From: Lutibaculum baratangense AMV1
Lineage (GTDB): Bacteria > Pseudomonadota > Alphaproteobacteria > Rhizobiales > Tepidamorphaceae
DNA: 64,000 nucleotides
Reading direction: 5' to 3'
Assembly: GCF_000496075.1 (NCBI RefSeq)
Contig: NZ_AWXZ01000040.1
Coordinates: 248,001-312,000, forward strand
Shown here: one piece after another, positions 15,425 to 22,599 of the stretch
Position numbering within the stretch: position 1 is the first letter of the stretch
Layout: each line of letters opens with the position of its first letter
Made by a program: the position numbers and the translations under genes
The notes under the pieces: model-generated
Told to the model about the DNA's origin: nothing
Database searches by the model: none
Seen by the model: the letters and a program-made list of their open reading frames with translations, nothing else

Positions 15425-16210
15425 ATGGCAGCCAGCAACTGGCCGCAGTGCTTCGGCGCGACGCTGAGGCACGAGGGCGGCTATGTCGACCATCCCGCCG
15501 ACCCCGGCGGAGCGACCAATCTCGGCATCACGATCCGGACGCTGTCGGCCTGGCTCGGCCGGCCGGCGACGAAGGCGGAGGTGAAGGCGCTGACGCCGGA
15601 GGCCGTGCGGCCGATCTACCGCCGGACCTACTGGGACGCGGTGCGCGGCGACGACCTGCCGGCGGGGGTCGACCTCGTGACCTACGACGCGGCGGTGAAT
15701 TCCGGGCCAGCGCGCGGCGCGAAATGGACGCAGGCCGCCTGCGGCGCGCGCGGGGACGGGATCATCGGCCCGCTGACCCTCGGCGCGCTTCGCGCGGCGG
15801 ATGCGGCGACCGTGATCAGGAAGGCGACCGACAGGCGCCTCGCCTTCCTCCAGGGGCTGAAGACCTGGCACGTCTTCGGCCGGGGCTGGGGGCGCCGGGT
15901 CGGCGAGATCAGGGCCGAGGCGCTCCTGATGGCGGGCGCCTCGCCGGCGAAAGTCCAGGCCGACGCCGCCGGCGTCGAGGGGGCCGCTCGGGCTGACGCC
16001 GGCAGGGCGGCCGCGGCAGGCACGGCGGGCGGTGGCGGCGCGGTGGCGGGCGAGCAGATCGCGGGGACCGACTGGGCCGCGATGGCCGGCCTCGGGATCG
16101 CCACGCTCCTGCTCGTCGCCCTGTGCGTGCTCTTCGCGCTGCGGAGCCGTGGCCGGCGGCAGGCAGCGGCCGCGATGAGGTCGCTCGTCACGTACCGGGA
16201 GGAGGTGTGA
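15425..16210 (+). CDS. Endolysin: GH108 N-acetylmuramidase with C-terminal membrane anchor
   Basis: A 261-residue protein. The GH108 domain covers about residues 8-95, with catalytic Glu17 in RHEGGYVDHPADPGGATN. A type-3 peptidoglycan-binding domain covers about 100-165 (GIIGPLTLGAL). An Ala/Gly linker (about 175-210) and one membrane span at about 218-239 (IATLLLVALCVLFAL) follow. It would cleave peptidoglycan to release particles. Rhodobacter GTA also uses a GH108-type endolysin, but from a separate locus. GGGAG at 15414-15418 is the ribosome binding site. The C-terminal anchor is unusual for a soluble endolysin. Confidence 0.88.
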   Translation: MAASNWPQCFGATLRHEGGYVDHPADPGGATNLGITIRTLSAWLGRPATKAEVKALTPEAVRPIYRRTYWDAVRGDDLPAGVDLVTYDAAVNSGPARGAKWTQAACGARGDGIIGPLTLGALRAADAATVIRKATDRRLAFLQGLKTWHVFGRGWGRRVGEIRAEALLMAGASPAKVQADAAGVEGAARADAGRAAAAGTAGGGGAVAGEQIAGTDWAAMAGLGIATLLLVALCVLFALRSRGRRQAAAAMRSLVTYREEV

Positions 16211-16383
16211 TGCTGTCGAACCACCGCAAGCTCGTGGCGTGCCTCGTGGGCCTGGCGCTCATCTTCGTGAAGGACCACACCGGCATCGACCTGACGCAAC
16301 AGGAGGACGTCGTCGTCACGCTCGTCCTCAACGCGCTGACGGCGGCGTCCGTGTGGTATTTCGCGAACGAGAAGCGGGCCTAG
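16210..16383 (+). CDS. Small holin-like membrane protein
   Basis: A 57-residue protein whose ATG overlaps the endolysin stop by one base (TGATG). It has two hydrophobic segments, at about residues 9-20 (ACLVGLALIFV) and 33-50 (VVVTLVLNALTAASVWYF), separated by a short charged loop, and a basic C-terminus. Coupling to an endolysin and the two-span layout suggest a holin or a spanin-like accessory protein. No named family was recognised. Confidence 0.6.
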   Translation: MLSNHRKLVACLVGLALIFVKDHTGIDLTQQEDVVVTLVLNALTAASVWYFANEKRA

Positions 16384-16505
16384 ACCCGTCGTGGAACGGG
16401 GCAGGCCGCGGCTCCATTGATCAAAGCCGGCCGCGCGGGCATTCTTTCCGGGCGGCGGCGCGTCATTCATCCGCGGTTCAGCCCTCTTCATCTACAAAGG
16501 CGCTC

Positions 16506-16778
16506 ATGAAACGCCTCATCCGCCGCCTCATCTGCGTCGCGCCGCTGCCGGTCCTGCTGGCTGCGGCCGCACCGCCCGAATTGCCGCCGTCGCTGTTCGT
16601 GCAGGCGTCGGGGAGCTGCGCCCACGCCGCCGCCGAAGCCGCCCGGCAGGGCGGAGAGGTGATCGGCTCGCCGCAGCTCACGAACCGGGGCGGCCAGCAG
16701 GTCTGCGTGGTGACGATCCTCATCCGCAAGCCCGGCTCGCCGCCCGTGCGCCGCCAGATCGTCGTTCCCGCCCGCTAG
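16506..16778 (+). CDS. Small periplasmic protein, FeuN-like candidate
   Basis: A 90-residue protein with a signal peptide (MKRLIRRLICVAPLPVLLAA, cleavage near AAA-PPE). The mature part is about 65 residues with two Cys (SGSCAHAAAEAARQGG, QQVCVVTILIRKPG) and a PepSY-like helix-strand order. It ends 11 bases before the FeuP-like regulator. In Sinorhizobium meliloti the small periplasmic protein FeuN, encoded upstream of feuP, restrains the FeuQ sensor. Position, size and export fit that role, but sequence identity to FeuN was not verified. Confidence 0.55.
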   Translation: MKRLIRRLICVAPLPVLLAAAAPPELPPSLFVQASGSCAHAAAEAARQGGEVIGSPQLTNRGGQQVCVVTILIRKPGSPPVRRQIVVPAR

Positions 16779-16789
16779 GAAGGTCCCTC

Positions 16790-17455
16790 ATGCGTGTTCT
16801 CGTGGTGGAGGACGATCCGGATCTGAACCGCCAGCTCGCCGGCGCGCTGAAGGAGGCGGGCTATGCCGTCGACACGGCGGCAGACGGCGAGGAAGGCCAC
16901 TTTCTCGGCGACACCGAGCCCTACGACGCGGTGGTGCTCGACATCGGCCTGCCGGGCATGGACGGGCTGCGCGTGCTCGAGGCGTGGCGCGAGGCGGGCC
17001 GCAACATGCCGGTCTTGATCCTGACGGCGCGCGACCGCTGGAGCGACAAGGTCGCCGGCATCGACGCGGGCGCCGACGACTATGTCGCGAAGCCCTTCCA
17101 CATGGAAGAGGTGCTGGCCCGCGTCCGCGCGCTCCTGCGCCGCGCGGCGGGGCACGCCACGAGCGAGATCGCCTGCGGGCCGGTGCGTCTCGACACGCGC
17201 TCCTCGCGCGTCTCCGTCGACGGCAACCCCGTGAAGCTGACCTCGCTCGAGTACCGGCTCCTGTCCTACCTCATGCACCACAAGGACCGGGTGGTTTCCC
17301 GCACGGAGCTCGTGGAGCACCTCTACGACCAGGACTTCGACCGGGATTCCAACACGATCGAGGTGTTCGTGGGGCGGCTGAGAAAGAAGATCCCCGGCGA
17401 CCAGATCGAGACGGTGCGGGGCCTGGGGTACCGGATGAACGATGGCGCAGGCTGA
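16790..17455 (+). CDS. feuP: Response regulator FeuP, OmpR/PhoB family
   Basis: A 221-residue protein. Receiver domain residues 1-115 have the acidic pocket E7/D8/D9, phosphoacceptor D51 in VVLDIGLPGMDG, T in LILTARD and K in VAKPFHMEEVLARV. The winged-helix output domain covers about 125-218 (LTSLEYRLLSYLMHH, DSNTIEVFVGRLRKKI). The sequence closely follows rhizobial FeuP/PhoP-type regulators as I remember them. In S. meliloti FeuP controls cyclic glucan export. AGGAAGG lies before the ATG. It overlaps feuQ by 14 bases. Confidence 0.85.
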   Translation: MRVLVVEDDPDLNRQLAGALKEAGYAVDTAADGEEGHFLGDTEPYDAVVLDIGLPGMDGLRVLEAWREAGRNMPVLILTARDRWSDKVAGIDAGADDYVAKPFHMEEVLARVRALLRRAAGHATSEIACGPVRLDTRSSRVSVDGNPVKLTSLEYRLLSYLMHHKDRVVSRTELVEHLYDQDFDRDSNTIEVFVGRLRKKIPGDQIETVRGLGYRMNDGAG

Positions 17456-18842
17456 AGAGCCGGCCGCACGAGGATGGCGCCAGAAATGGGACGCCACGTC
17501 GCTCGCCTTCCGGCTGTTCCTGCTCGCCACCGGCTGGAGCCTCCTCGCGCTGCTCGTCGCGGGCGTCGTCCTGTCGACCTGGTACCGCTCGACGGTCGAG
17601 CGGGGGTTCCAGACGCTGCTCGACGTCTACAGCCTGAACCTCGTCGCCTCGGTCGAGCAGAATGAGGGCGGCCTGCTCAGCGGGACGCCCAATCTCGGCG
17701 AGCCGCGCTTCTCGTCGTTCCAATCCGGCTGGTACTGGCAGGTGCAGGTGGCGGGCTCTCCCGGGCCCGGCATCGGCTCTCCCTCGCTGGCGGGATCGCG
17801 GCTCGAGATGCCGCCTCCGCGGGACGCGCCCTACGACCGCGAGTTCCGCCGCGACGCGGTGATCGAGGGGCCCGGCGGCCGCAGCCTTCTGGCGGTGGAG
17901 CGCGTCGTCATCTTCGACACGACGGGCGACCGCCTGAACTTCCTCGTCGCCGGCGACCTCGGAGACGTCGAGGCGGAGCTCACAGCCTTCCGCAACCGGC
18001 TGATCATCGTCTTCGCCGTGCTGGGGGCCGGGCTCGTGACGATCTCCGTCGCGCAGGTGCGAGTGGGCCTCAGGCCGCTGCGGCGGCTCAGGCTCGCCCT
18101 CTCGGCCATTCGCGAGGGCGAGGCGGCGCATCTCGAAGGCGAGTATCCGCCGGAGATCATGCCGCTCGTGCGCGAGCTGAACGGTCTGATGGCGGCGAAC
18201 ACGAAGATCATCGAACGCGCCCGCACCCATGTCGGCAACCTGGCGCACGCCCTGAAGACGCCGCTCTCGGTGCTGATGAACGAGGCGCGGGCCGACGGCG
18301 GCAGGCTGTCCGGCAAGGTGCTCGAGCAGAGTGCCATCATGCGCCACCAGCTCGACCTCTACCTGGAGCGGGCCCGCATGGCGGGTCGCACCCGCGTCCT
18401 CGGCGCCACGATCGAGGTGAAGCCGGTGCTCGACGCACTCGCGCGCACCATGGAACGGATCCACGAGGACCGCGGCATCAGCGTCGTCGCCGAGTGCCCG
18501 GAGCGGGTGCGGTTCCAGGGCGAGCAGCAGGACCTCGAGGAGATCCTCGGGAACCTCGTCGACAATGCCTGCAAATGGGCGCGGGCACTGGTGCGGGTGG
18601 AGGTGCGGCCCGTCGGCCAGTCACAGATCGAGATCGTCATCGACGACGACGGCGCGGGCCTCGCCGCGGGGCAACGCGAGGAGGCGCTGAAGCGCGGGCG
18701 GCGGCTCGACACGTCGCGGCCGGGCTCGGGCCTCGGCCTCTCGATCGTCAGCGAGCTGGTCGAGCTCTACGAAGGAAGCCTGACGCTGGAGGAGGCCCCC
18801 GGGCGGGGGCTTCGGGCGAGGGTCGTCCTGCCGCGAGCATGA
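17442..18842 (+). CDS. feuQ: Sensor histidine kinase FeuQ
   Basis: A 466-residue inner-membrane kinase. The first span lies at about residues 24-46 (LFLLATGWSLLALLVAGVVL), a periplasmic sensor domain at about 47-185 and the second span at about 186-206 (IIVFAVLGAGLVTISVAQVR). HAMP-like and HisKA segments follow with the phospho-His in NLAHALKTPLSVL. The ATPase domain has an N box (NLVDNACKW), G1 (DDDGAGL) and G2 (GSGLGLSI). It overlaps feuP by 14 bases. The partner periplasmic regulator is probably the product at 16,506. Confidence 0.85.
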   Translation: MAQAEEPAARGWRQKWDATSLAFRLFLLATGWSLLALLVAGVVLSTWYRSTVERGFQTLLDVYSLNLVASVEQNEGGLLSGTPNLGEPRFSSFQSGWYWQVQVAGSPGPGIGSPSLAGSRLEMPPPRDAPYDREFRRDAVIEGPGGRSLLAVERVVIFDTTGDRLNFLVAGDLGDVEAELTAFRNRLIIVFAVLGAGLVTISVAQVRVGLRPLRRLRLALSAIREGEAAHLEGEYPPEIMPLVRELNGLMAANTKIIERARTHVGNLAHALKTPLSVLMNEARADGGRLSGKVLEQSAIMRHQLDLYLERARMAGRTRVLGATIEVKPVLDALARTMERIHEDRGISVVAECPERVRFQGEQQDLEEILGNLVDNACKWARALVRVEVRPVGQSQIEIVIDDDGAGLAAGQREEALKRGRRLDTSRPGSGLGLSIVSELVELYEGSLTLEEAPGRGLRARVVLPRA

Positions 18843-18946
18843 GGAGCTTGATCGTCATCTTCCGGCCCGAATCGGCAGGCTGAGGTGTCGCCGGGCACGA
18901 AATCGCGCTAACACCTTGGCGCAGGCTCGAGATCTCCAGGAGGGCA

Positions 18947-19417
18947 ATGAAGGTGAAGAACAGCATCAAGTTCGCGGTCGTGATCGTCGGGGGGCTGTCG
19001 CTCGTCGGCTGCAACAATCCGAACGAAACAGCGGGCACGCTGATCGGCGCGACGGCTGGCGGCCTGATCGGCAACCAGTTCGGCTCCGGCTCGGGCCGCG
19101 CGGCGGCGACGGCCGTGGGCATCCTCGCGGGCGGCCTCATCGGCAACCGCATCGGCCAGTCGCTCGACGAGCAGGCGCGCCAGCGGGCCTACGAGGCCGA
19201 GTACCAGGCGCTGCAGTACGGCCCCGCCGGCAGCCCGGTCGTGTGGCGCAGCCCCAACAGCAACGTCTATGGCGAGGTGGTCCCCGGACCCGCCTACCAG
19301 CGCGCCGGCGTCGATTGCCGCAGCTACACCCACACGATCTACATCGAGGGTCGCCCGCAGGTCGCCGAAGGCACCGCCTGCCGCAATCCGAACGGCACCT
19401 GGAGCCCGGTGGGCTGA
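18947..19417 (+). CDS. Glycine-zipper outer-membrane lipoprotein, 17 kDa surface antigen type
   Basis: A 156-residue protein with a lipobox at LSLVGC (Cys22 lipidated). A glycine-zipper segment covers about residues 30-70 (IGATAGGLIGNQFGSGSG, GILAGGLIGNRIGQ), then a helical stretch and a C-terminal beta domain (CRSYTHTIYIEGRPQV) with two Cys. The layout matches the rickettsial 17 kDa antigen family common in alphaproteobacteria. The precise role is unknown, probably envelope integrity. AGGAGGG is just before the ATG. A terminator-like hairpin follows at 19,455. Confidence 0.85.
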   Translation: MKVKNSIKFAVVIVGGLSLVGCNNPNETAGTLIGATAGGLIGNQFGSGSGRAAATAVGILAGGLIGNRIGQSLDEQARQRAYEAEYQALQYGPAGSPVVWRSPNSNVYGEVVPGPAYQRAGVDCRSYTHTIYIEGRPQVAEGTACRNPNGTWSPVG

Positions 19418-19454
19418 GGCTTCGACCGCGACGGCCGGGCGCAGCTTCCGCGAG

Positions 19455-19480
19455 CGCCCGGCTAACCGGGCGTTAACCAT
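19455..19480 (+). promoter_or_regulatory. Hairpin and CtrA-type box TTAACCAT before the unknown gene
   Basis: CGCCCGG-CTAA-CCGGGCG (19455-19472) can end the upstream lipoprotein transcript, though the following T-run is short. It is followed at once by TTAACCAT (19473-19480), identical to the TTAACCAT half-site form recognised by CtrA in alphaproteobacteria. No second TTAA stands at the 7-bp distance. The next gene begins 50 bases downstream. CtrA control is a hypothesis from one 8-mer. Confidence 0.35.
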
Positions 19481-19529
19481 CTTCGTTTGAGATGGATTAA
19501 AGGTTCAGATCCAACCGACGGGGTGCGGC

Positions 19530-20918
19530 ATGGCGGTCCGGCCGGAATCCATCGACCGGCTACGTTCCTATCTCGATCGTCTTTCGTCGTTCCGCCGCCT
19601 GGACCTGCTCAAGCAAGTCGCGCTGGCGGGCGCGCGAGGCGATTCGGGCGCGGAGCTCGCCATCGTGCTCGAGGCTCTCCGGCCGGGCCTCGAGGCGGAC
19701 CTGCGCGCCGAGAGCGGCCTGCAGTTCGCCCGACTGATCTTCTTTCGCCCTTGCGAGAGATTCCTCGTCGACGAGCGCGGCACGACGAAGCATCCGGGCT
19801 TCATCCACCGCGCCAGCCTCGAGGGGCTGTGGAAGTGGCTGAGCTTCCGGACCGAGTGGAACAACTGGGGCGAGCGCACTGACCGGGCCATCGCCGCGCA
19901 TCTCGCGGGCGACATGGCAACGGCCGGGACGCTGGTGCGCGGCATGCGGGCCGACGCCGCCGCGGCCATCCACGAGGCGACCGAAGCCGCCAGCCGCTCC
20001 GATCTCTTCCGCCAGAAGCTGACGCTCAGGGTCGGCGGCCAGCACGCCTATGCCGACCTTCCCGAGATCGCGGAGATCTTCGAGCGGGAGGCCGAGCTCG
20101 AGGCGCTCGGGGCGCGGGTCGCGGAGATCGTCCGGGCGGCGGGCGGGGAGGTCGACGACAGGGCGGTGGACGCACTGATCGGCGTCCTGGCGGAGCACGA
20201 CGACCCGTTGACCCTCGTGCTCGCGGGCCTCTACCGCGAGCTGCCGGACCCGAGGACGCTCGTTGCGGTTCTGACGACGGCCGAGGAAACCGACGACGGC
20301 GCCCGGCTGGCGAACAGCCGCCTCGCAGGCTGCGTCGACATCCTGCTCGCCGACCTCGACTTCACGACCGCCCGGATAGACCGCGCGGTCGGCCTGCCGG
20401 AGCGGCTCGACACGCTGTCGAGCGAGCTGAAGCGGTTCCACCGGATCGCCCGCGCGCTGCACATCTCGATCGATCTGAACCGGGCGCCCGCGTGGCGCGC
20501 GGCGCTGGGCGAGCGGCGGCGCGTCGTCTCTGTATCGCTGTCGAGCGAGATCGCGACAGCGCCCGAGACGATCATGCGTGCGGTGAGGCCGCCGCGCGAC
20601 GAGCGGGAGGACGCCCAGACGGGTGAGGCGGTCGACCGGGCGCTCTATCTCGCGCGCCTCATGGTCCTCGCGAAGCCCATGCGGTCCGAAATCGCCCTGA
20701 ACTCGGCCGTGATCGAGGCTCTCCGGAAGACCGACACGCTGCTGCAGACGCTCCACCGTGCCACGCGCGACCGCCCCTCCGCCGGGGCGACGCCGAACGC
20801 GCGACGCCGGCGCGAGGCGCTGCGCTCCATCATGTCGATCCTCGCGGGCACGCTCGAGGACGTCTCCGAGAACGAGGCGGAAGATCCGGCGGCGCGGGCG
20901 ACGGCCCAGGCTGTCTGA
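19530..20918 (+). CDS. Conserved protein of unknown function, 462 residues
   Basis: No family recognised. The protein is almost entirely helical, rich in Ala, Arg and Glu, without signal peptide or membrane span. Aromatic clusters at about residues 68-115 (RLIFFRPCERFLVDERGTTK, EGLWKWLSFRTEWNNWGER) suggest one folded domain near the N-terminus, and the C-terminal 80 residues are charged. It stands alone between the lipoprotein and ccm genes, preceded by a TTAACCAT motif. In related rhizobia I recall a hypothetical gene near this place, so it may be a conserved but unstudied neighbour. Confidence 0.75.
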   Translation: MAVRPESIDRLRSYLDRLSSFRRLDLLKQVALAGARGDSGAELAIVLEALRPGLEADLRAESGLQFARLIFFRPCERFLVDERGTTKHPGFIHRASLEGLWKWLSFRTEWNNWGERTDRAIAAHLAGDMATAGTLVRGMRADAAAAIHEATEAASRSDLFRQKLTLRVGGQHAYADLPEIAEIFEREAELEALGARVAEIVRAAGGEVDDRAVDALIGVLAEHDDPLTLVLAGLYRELPDPRTLVAVLTTAEETDDGARLANSRLAGCVDILLADLDFTTARIDRAVGLPERLDTLSSELKRFHRIARALHISIDLNRAPAWRAALGERRRVVSVSLSSEIATAPETIMRAVRPPRDEREDAQTGEAVDRALYLARLMVLAKPMRSEIALNSAVIEALRKTDTLLQTLHRATRDRPSAGATPNARRRREALRSIMSILAGTLEDVSENEAEDPAARATAQAV

Positions 20919-21039
20919 CGGCCGGAGCCAGGTCCGGATCTCGATCGGTTGACCTGGAATCGTTCTAGGTACAATACCTGATTGCGACGCTTTGCCGGTT
21001 CCAGCATGGATGATCGCGAGCTATCGTTCCGTTAGAGCC

Positions 21040-22143
21040 ATGACCCAGTTCGCCATCTTCGCCGTCATGACCGGGCTCGCCGTGCTGATCGCACTGGCGC
21101 CGCTGAGCCGGTCCCGCGCGCCGCGCCCGACCGGGGCGGAGGCGAGCGACCACGCTTTGTACCGCGATCAGTTCGAGGCCATCGGGCGAGAGGAGGCCGC
21201 CGGCTTCGTCAGCGCCGAGGAGGCCGAGTCGGCGCGGGGCGAGATCGCGCGGCGGATCCTCGCAGCGCGGCAGGTGAGGGCGGATGCGGCCGGCGGCGGT
21301 GGCGCCGCGCGCTGGACGGGTCTCGCGCTCGTGCTCGCCATCCCCGCCATCGCCCTGCCGCTCTACCTCGCGTGGGGGCAGCCCGGGATGCCCGGGCACT
21401 CCGCGGCCGAGCAGCGCGCCCGCCAGGCCGCCGCCGAGACCGACGTGGCGCAACTCGTCGCGCGGGTCGAGGACCACCTGGCAGAGGATCCGCAGGACGC
21501 GCAAGGCTGGCGGGTCCTCGCGCCCGTCTATCTGAGGATGGGACGCTACGACGCGGCCGTCGACGCCTACCGCAACGCGCTCCGGCTCTCGGACGGCGAC
21601 GACGCCGCGCTTCTGGCCGATCTCGGCGAAGCCATCGCCGCCGCCGCCTCCGGCGTGGTGACCGAGGAGGCGCGCGAGGTGTTGCAGCGGGCCGCCGGGA
21701 GCGACCCCTCCGCAGTGAAGCCACGCTTCCTGCTGGCCGTAGCCGCCGAGCAGGACGGGGACTGGCGGGCCGCGAGCGATGGCTGGCGGGCCCTGCTGGC
21801 CGACGCGCCGGCAGACGCGCCCTGGCGGAGCGAGATCGAGGCGCGGCTCGCGGCGGCGCAGGCGAGCCTCGAGGGCGGGCCGAGCGAGGAGGACGTGGCG
21901 GCGGCGCGGGACATGTCGCCAGAGCAACGTTCCGCCATGATCGAAGGTATGGTGACACGGCTGGCCGAGCGGCTGGCGAGCGACGGCGCCGACCTCGACG
22001 GCTGGTTGCAACTCGCCCGCGCCTATGTCGTGCTCGGCCGGACGGAGGAGGCGCGGGCGGCGCTCGCCAGCGCTCAGGAGAATTTTCCCGAGGAAGCCGG
22101 GCGTATCGAGGATGCGTCCCGCAGGCTCGGGATCGGGAGCTGA
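21040..22143 (+). CDS. ccmI: Cytochrome c maturation protein CcmI (CycH)
   Basis: A 367-residue protein starting at ATG 21040 (MTQFAIFAVMTGLAVLIALA, first span). An earlier TTG-started reading adds a non-conserved leader. A cytoplasmic loop with YRDQFEAIGREEAAGFVSAE and a second span (about residues 92-108, GLALVLAIPAIALPLYL) precede a periplasmic TPR domain (GWRVLAPVYLRMGRYDAAVD). CcmI holds apocytochrome c for heme ligation together with CcmF and CcmH. It is first of the ccmI-ccmE-ccmF-ccmH operon, the cycHJKL order of rhizobia. Confidence 0.95.
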   Translation: MTQFAIFAVMTGLAVLIALAPLSRSRAPRPTGAEASDHALYRDQFEAIGREEAAGFVSAEEAESARGEIARRILAARQVRADAAGGGGAARWTGLALVLAIPAIALPLYLAWGQPGMPGHSAAEQRARQAAAETDVAQLVARVEDHLAEDPQDAQGWRVLAPVYLRMGRYDAAVDAYRNALRLSDGDDAALLADLGEAIAAAASGVVTEEAREVLQRAAGSDPSAVKPRFLLAVAAEQDGDWRAASDGWRALLADAPADAPWRSEIEARLAAAQASLEGGPSEEDVAAARDMSPEQRSAMIEGMVTRLAERLASDGADLDGWLQLARAYVVLGRTEEARAALASAQENFPEEAGRIEDASRRLGIGS

Positions 22144-22155
22144 ACCGTGGCTAGG

Positions 22156-22599
22156 ATGACGAGGAAACAGAGGCGTTTGACGCTGATCGGCGCGGCGGGC
22201 GTGGTGCTGGCCGCCGCCATCGGGCTGATCCTGGTGGCGTTCCAGGACACGATCGTCTTCTTCAACAGCCCAAGCGACATCCTGGCCGAACATCCGGGCA
22301 CGGAGCGGCGCATCCGGCTCGGGGGGCTGGTGCTCGAGGGCAGCGTCGTCCACGACGAGCAGGCGTCGGTGCGCTTCGTCGTGACCGACACGGCCCACGA
22401 CCTGCCGGTCGTCTATGGCGGCCTCCTGCCCGATCTCTTCCGCGAGGGGCAGGGCATCGTGGCCGAAGGCCGGCTCGATGCCGACGGCGTGTTCCGGGCC
22501 GACAGCGTGCTCGCCAAGCACGACGAGACCTACATGCCGCCCGAGGTCGCGGACGCCCTGAAGAAGCAGGGGCACTTCATGGAGGCAGCGACACAGTGA
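22156..22599 (+). CDS. ccmE: Heme chaperone CcmE (CycJ)
   Basis: A 147-residue membrane-anchored heme chaperone. The start at ATG 22156 gives [15 protein letters not shown], the usual N-terminus; GTG 22147 is a possible alternative. One N-terminal span (about residues 9-29) precedes an OB-fold domain. The covalent heme-binding His122 and Tyr126 lie in [11 protein letters not shown]. It carries heme from the CcmC complex to CcmF. Its stop overlaps the ccmF GTG by four bases. Confidence 0.95.
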   Translation: MTRKQRRLTLIGAAGVVLAAAIGLILVAFQDTIVFFNSPSDILAEHPGTERRIRLGGLVLEGSVVHDEQASVRFVVTDTAHDLPVVYGGLLPDLFREGQGIVAEGRLDADGVFRADSVLAKHDETYMPPEVADALKKQGHFMEAATQ

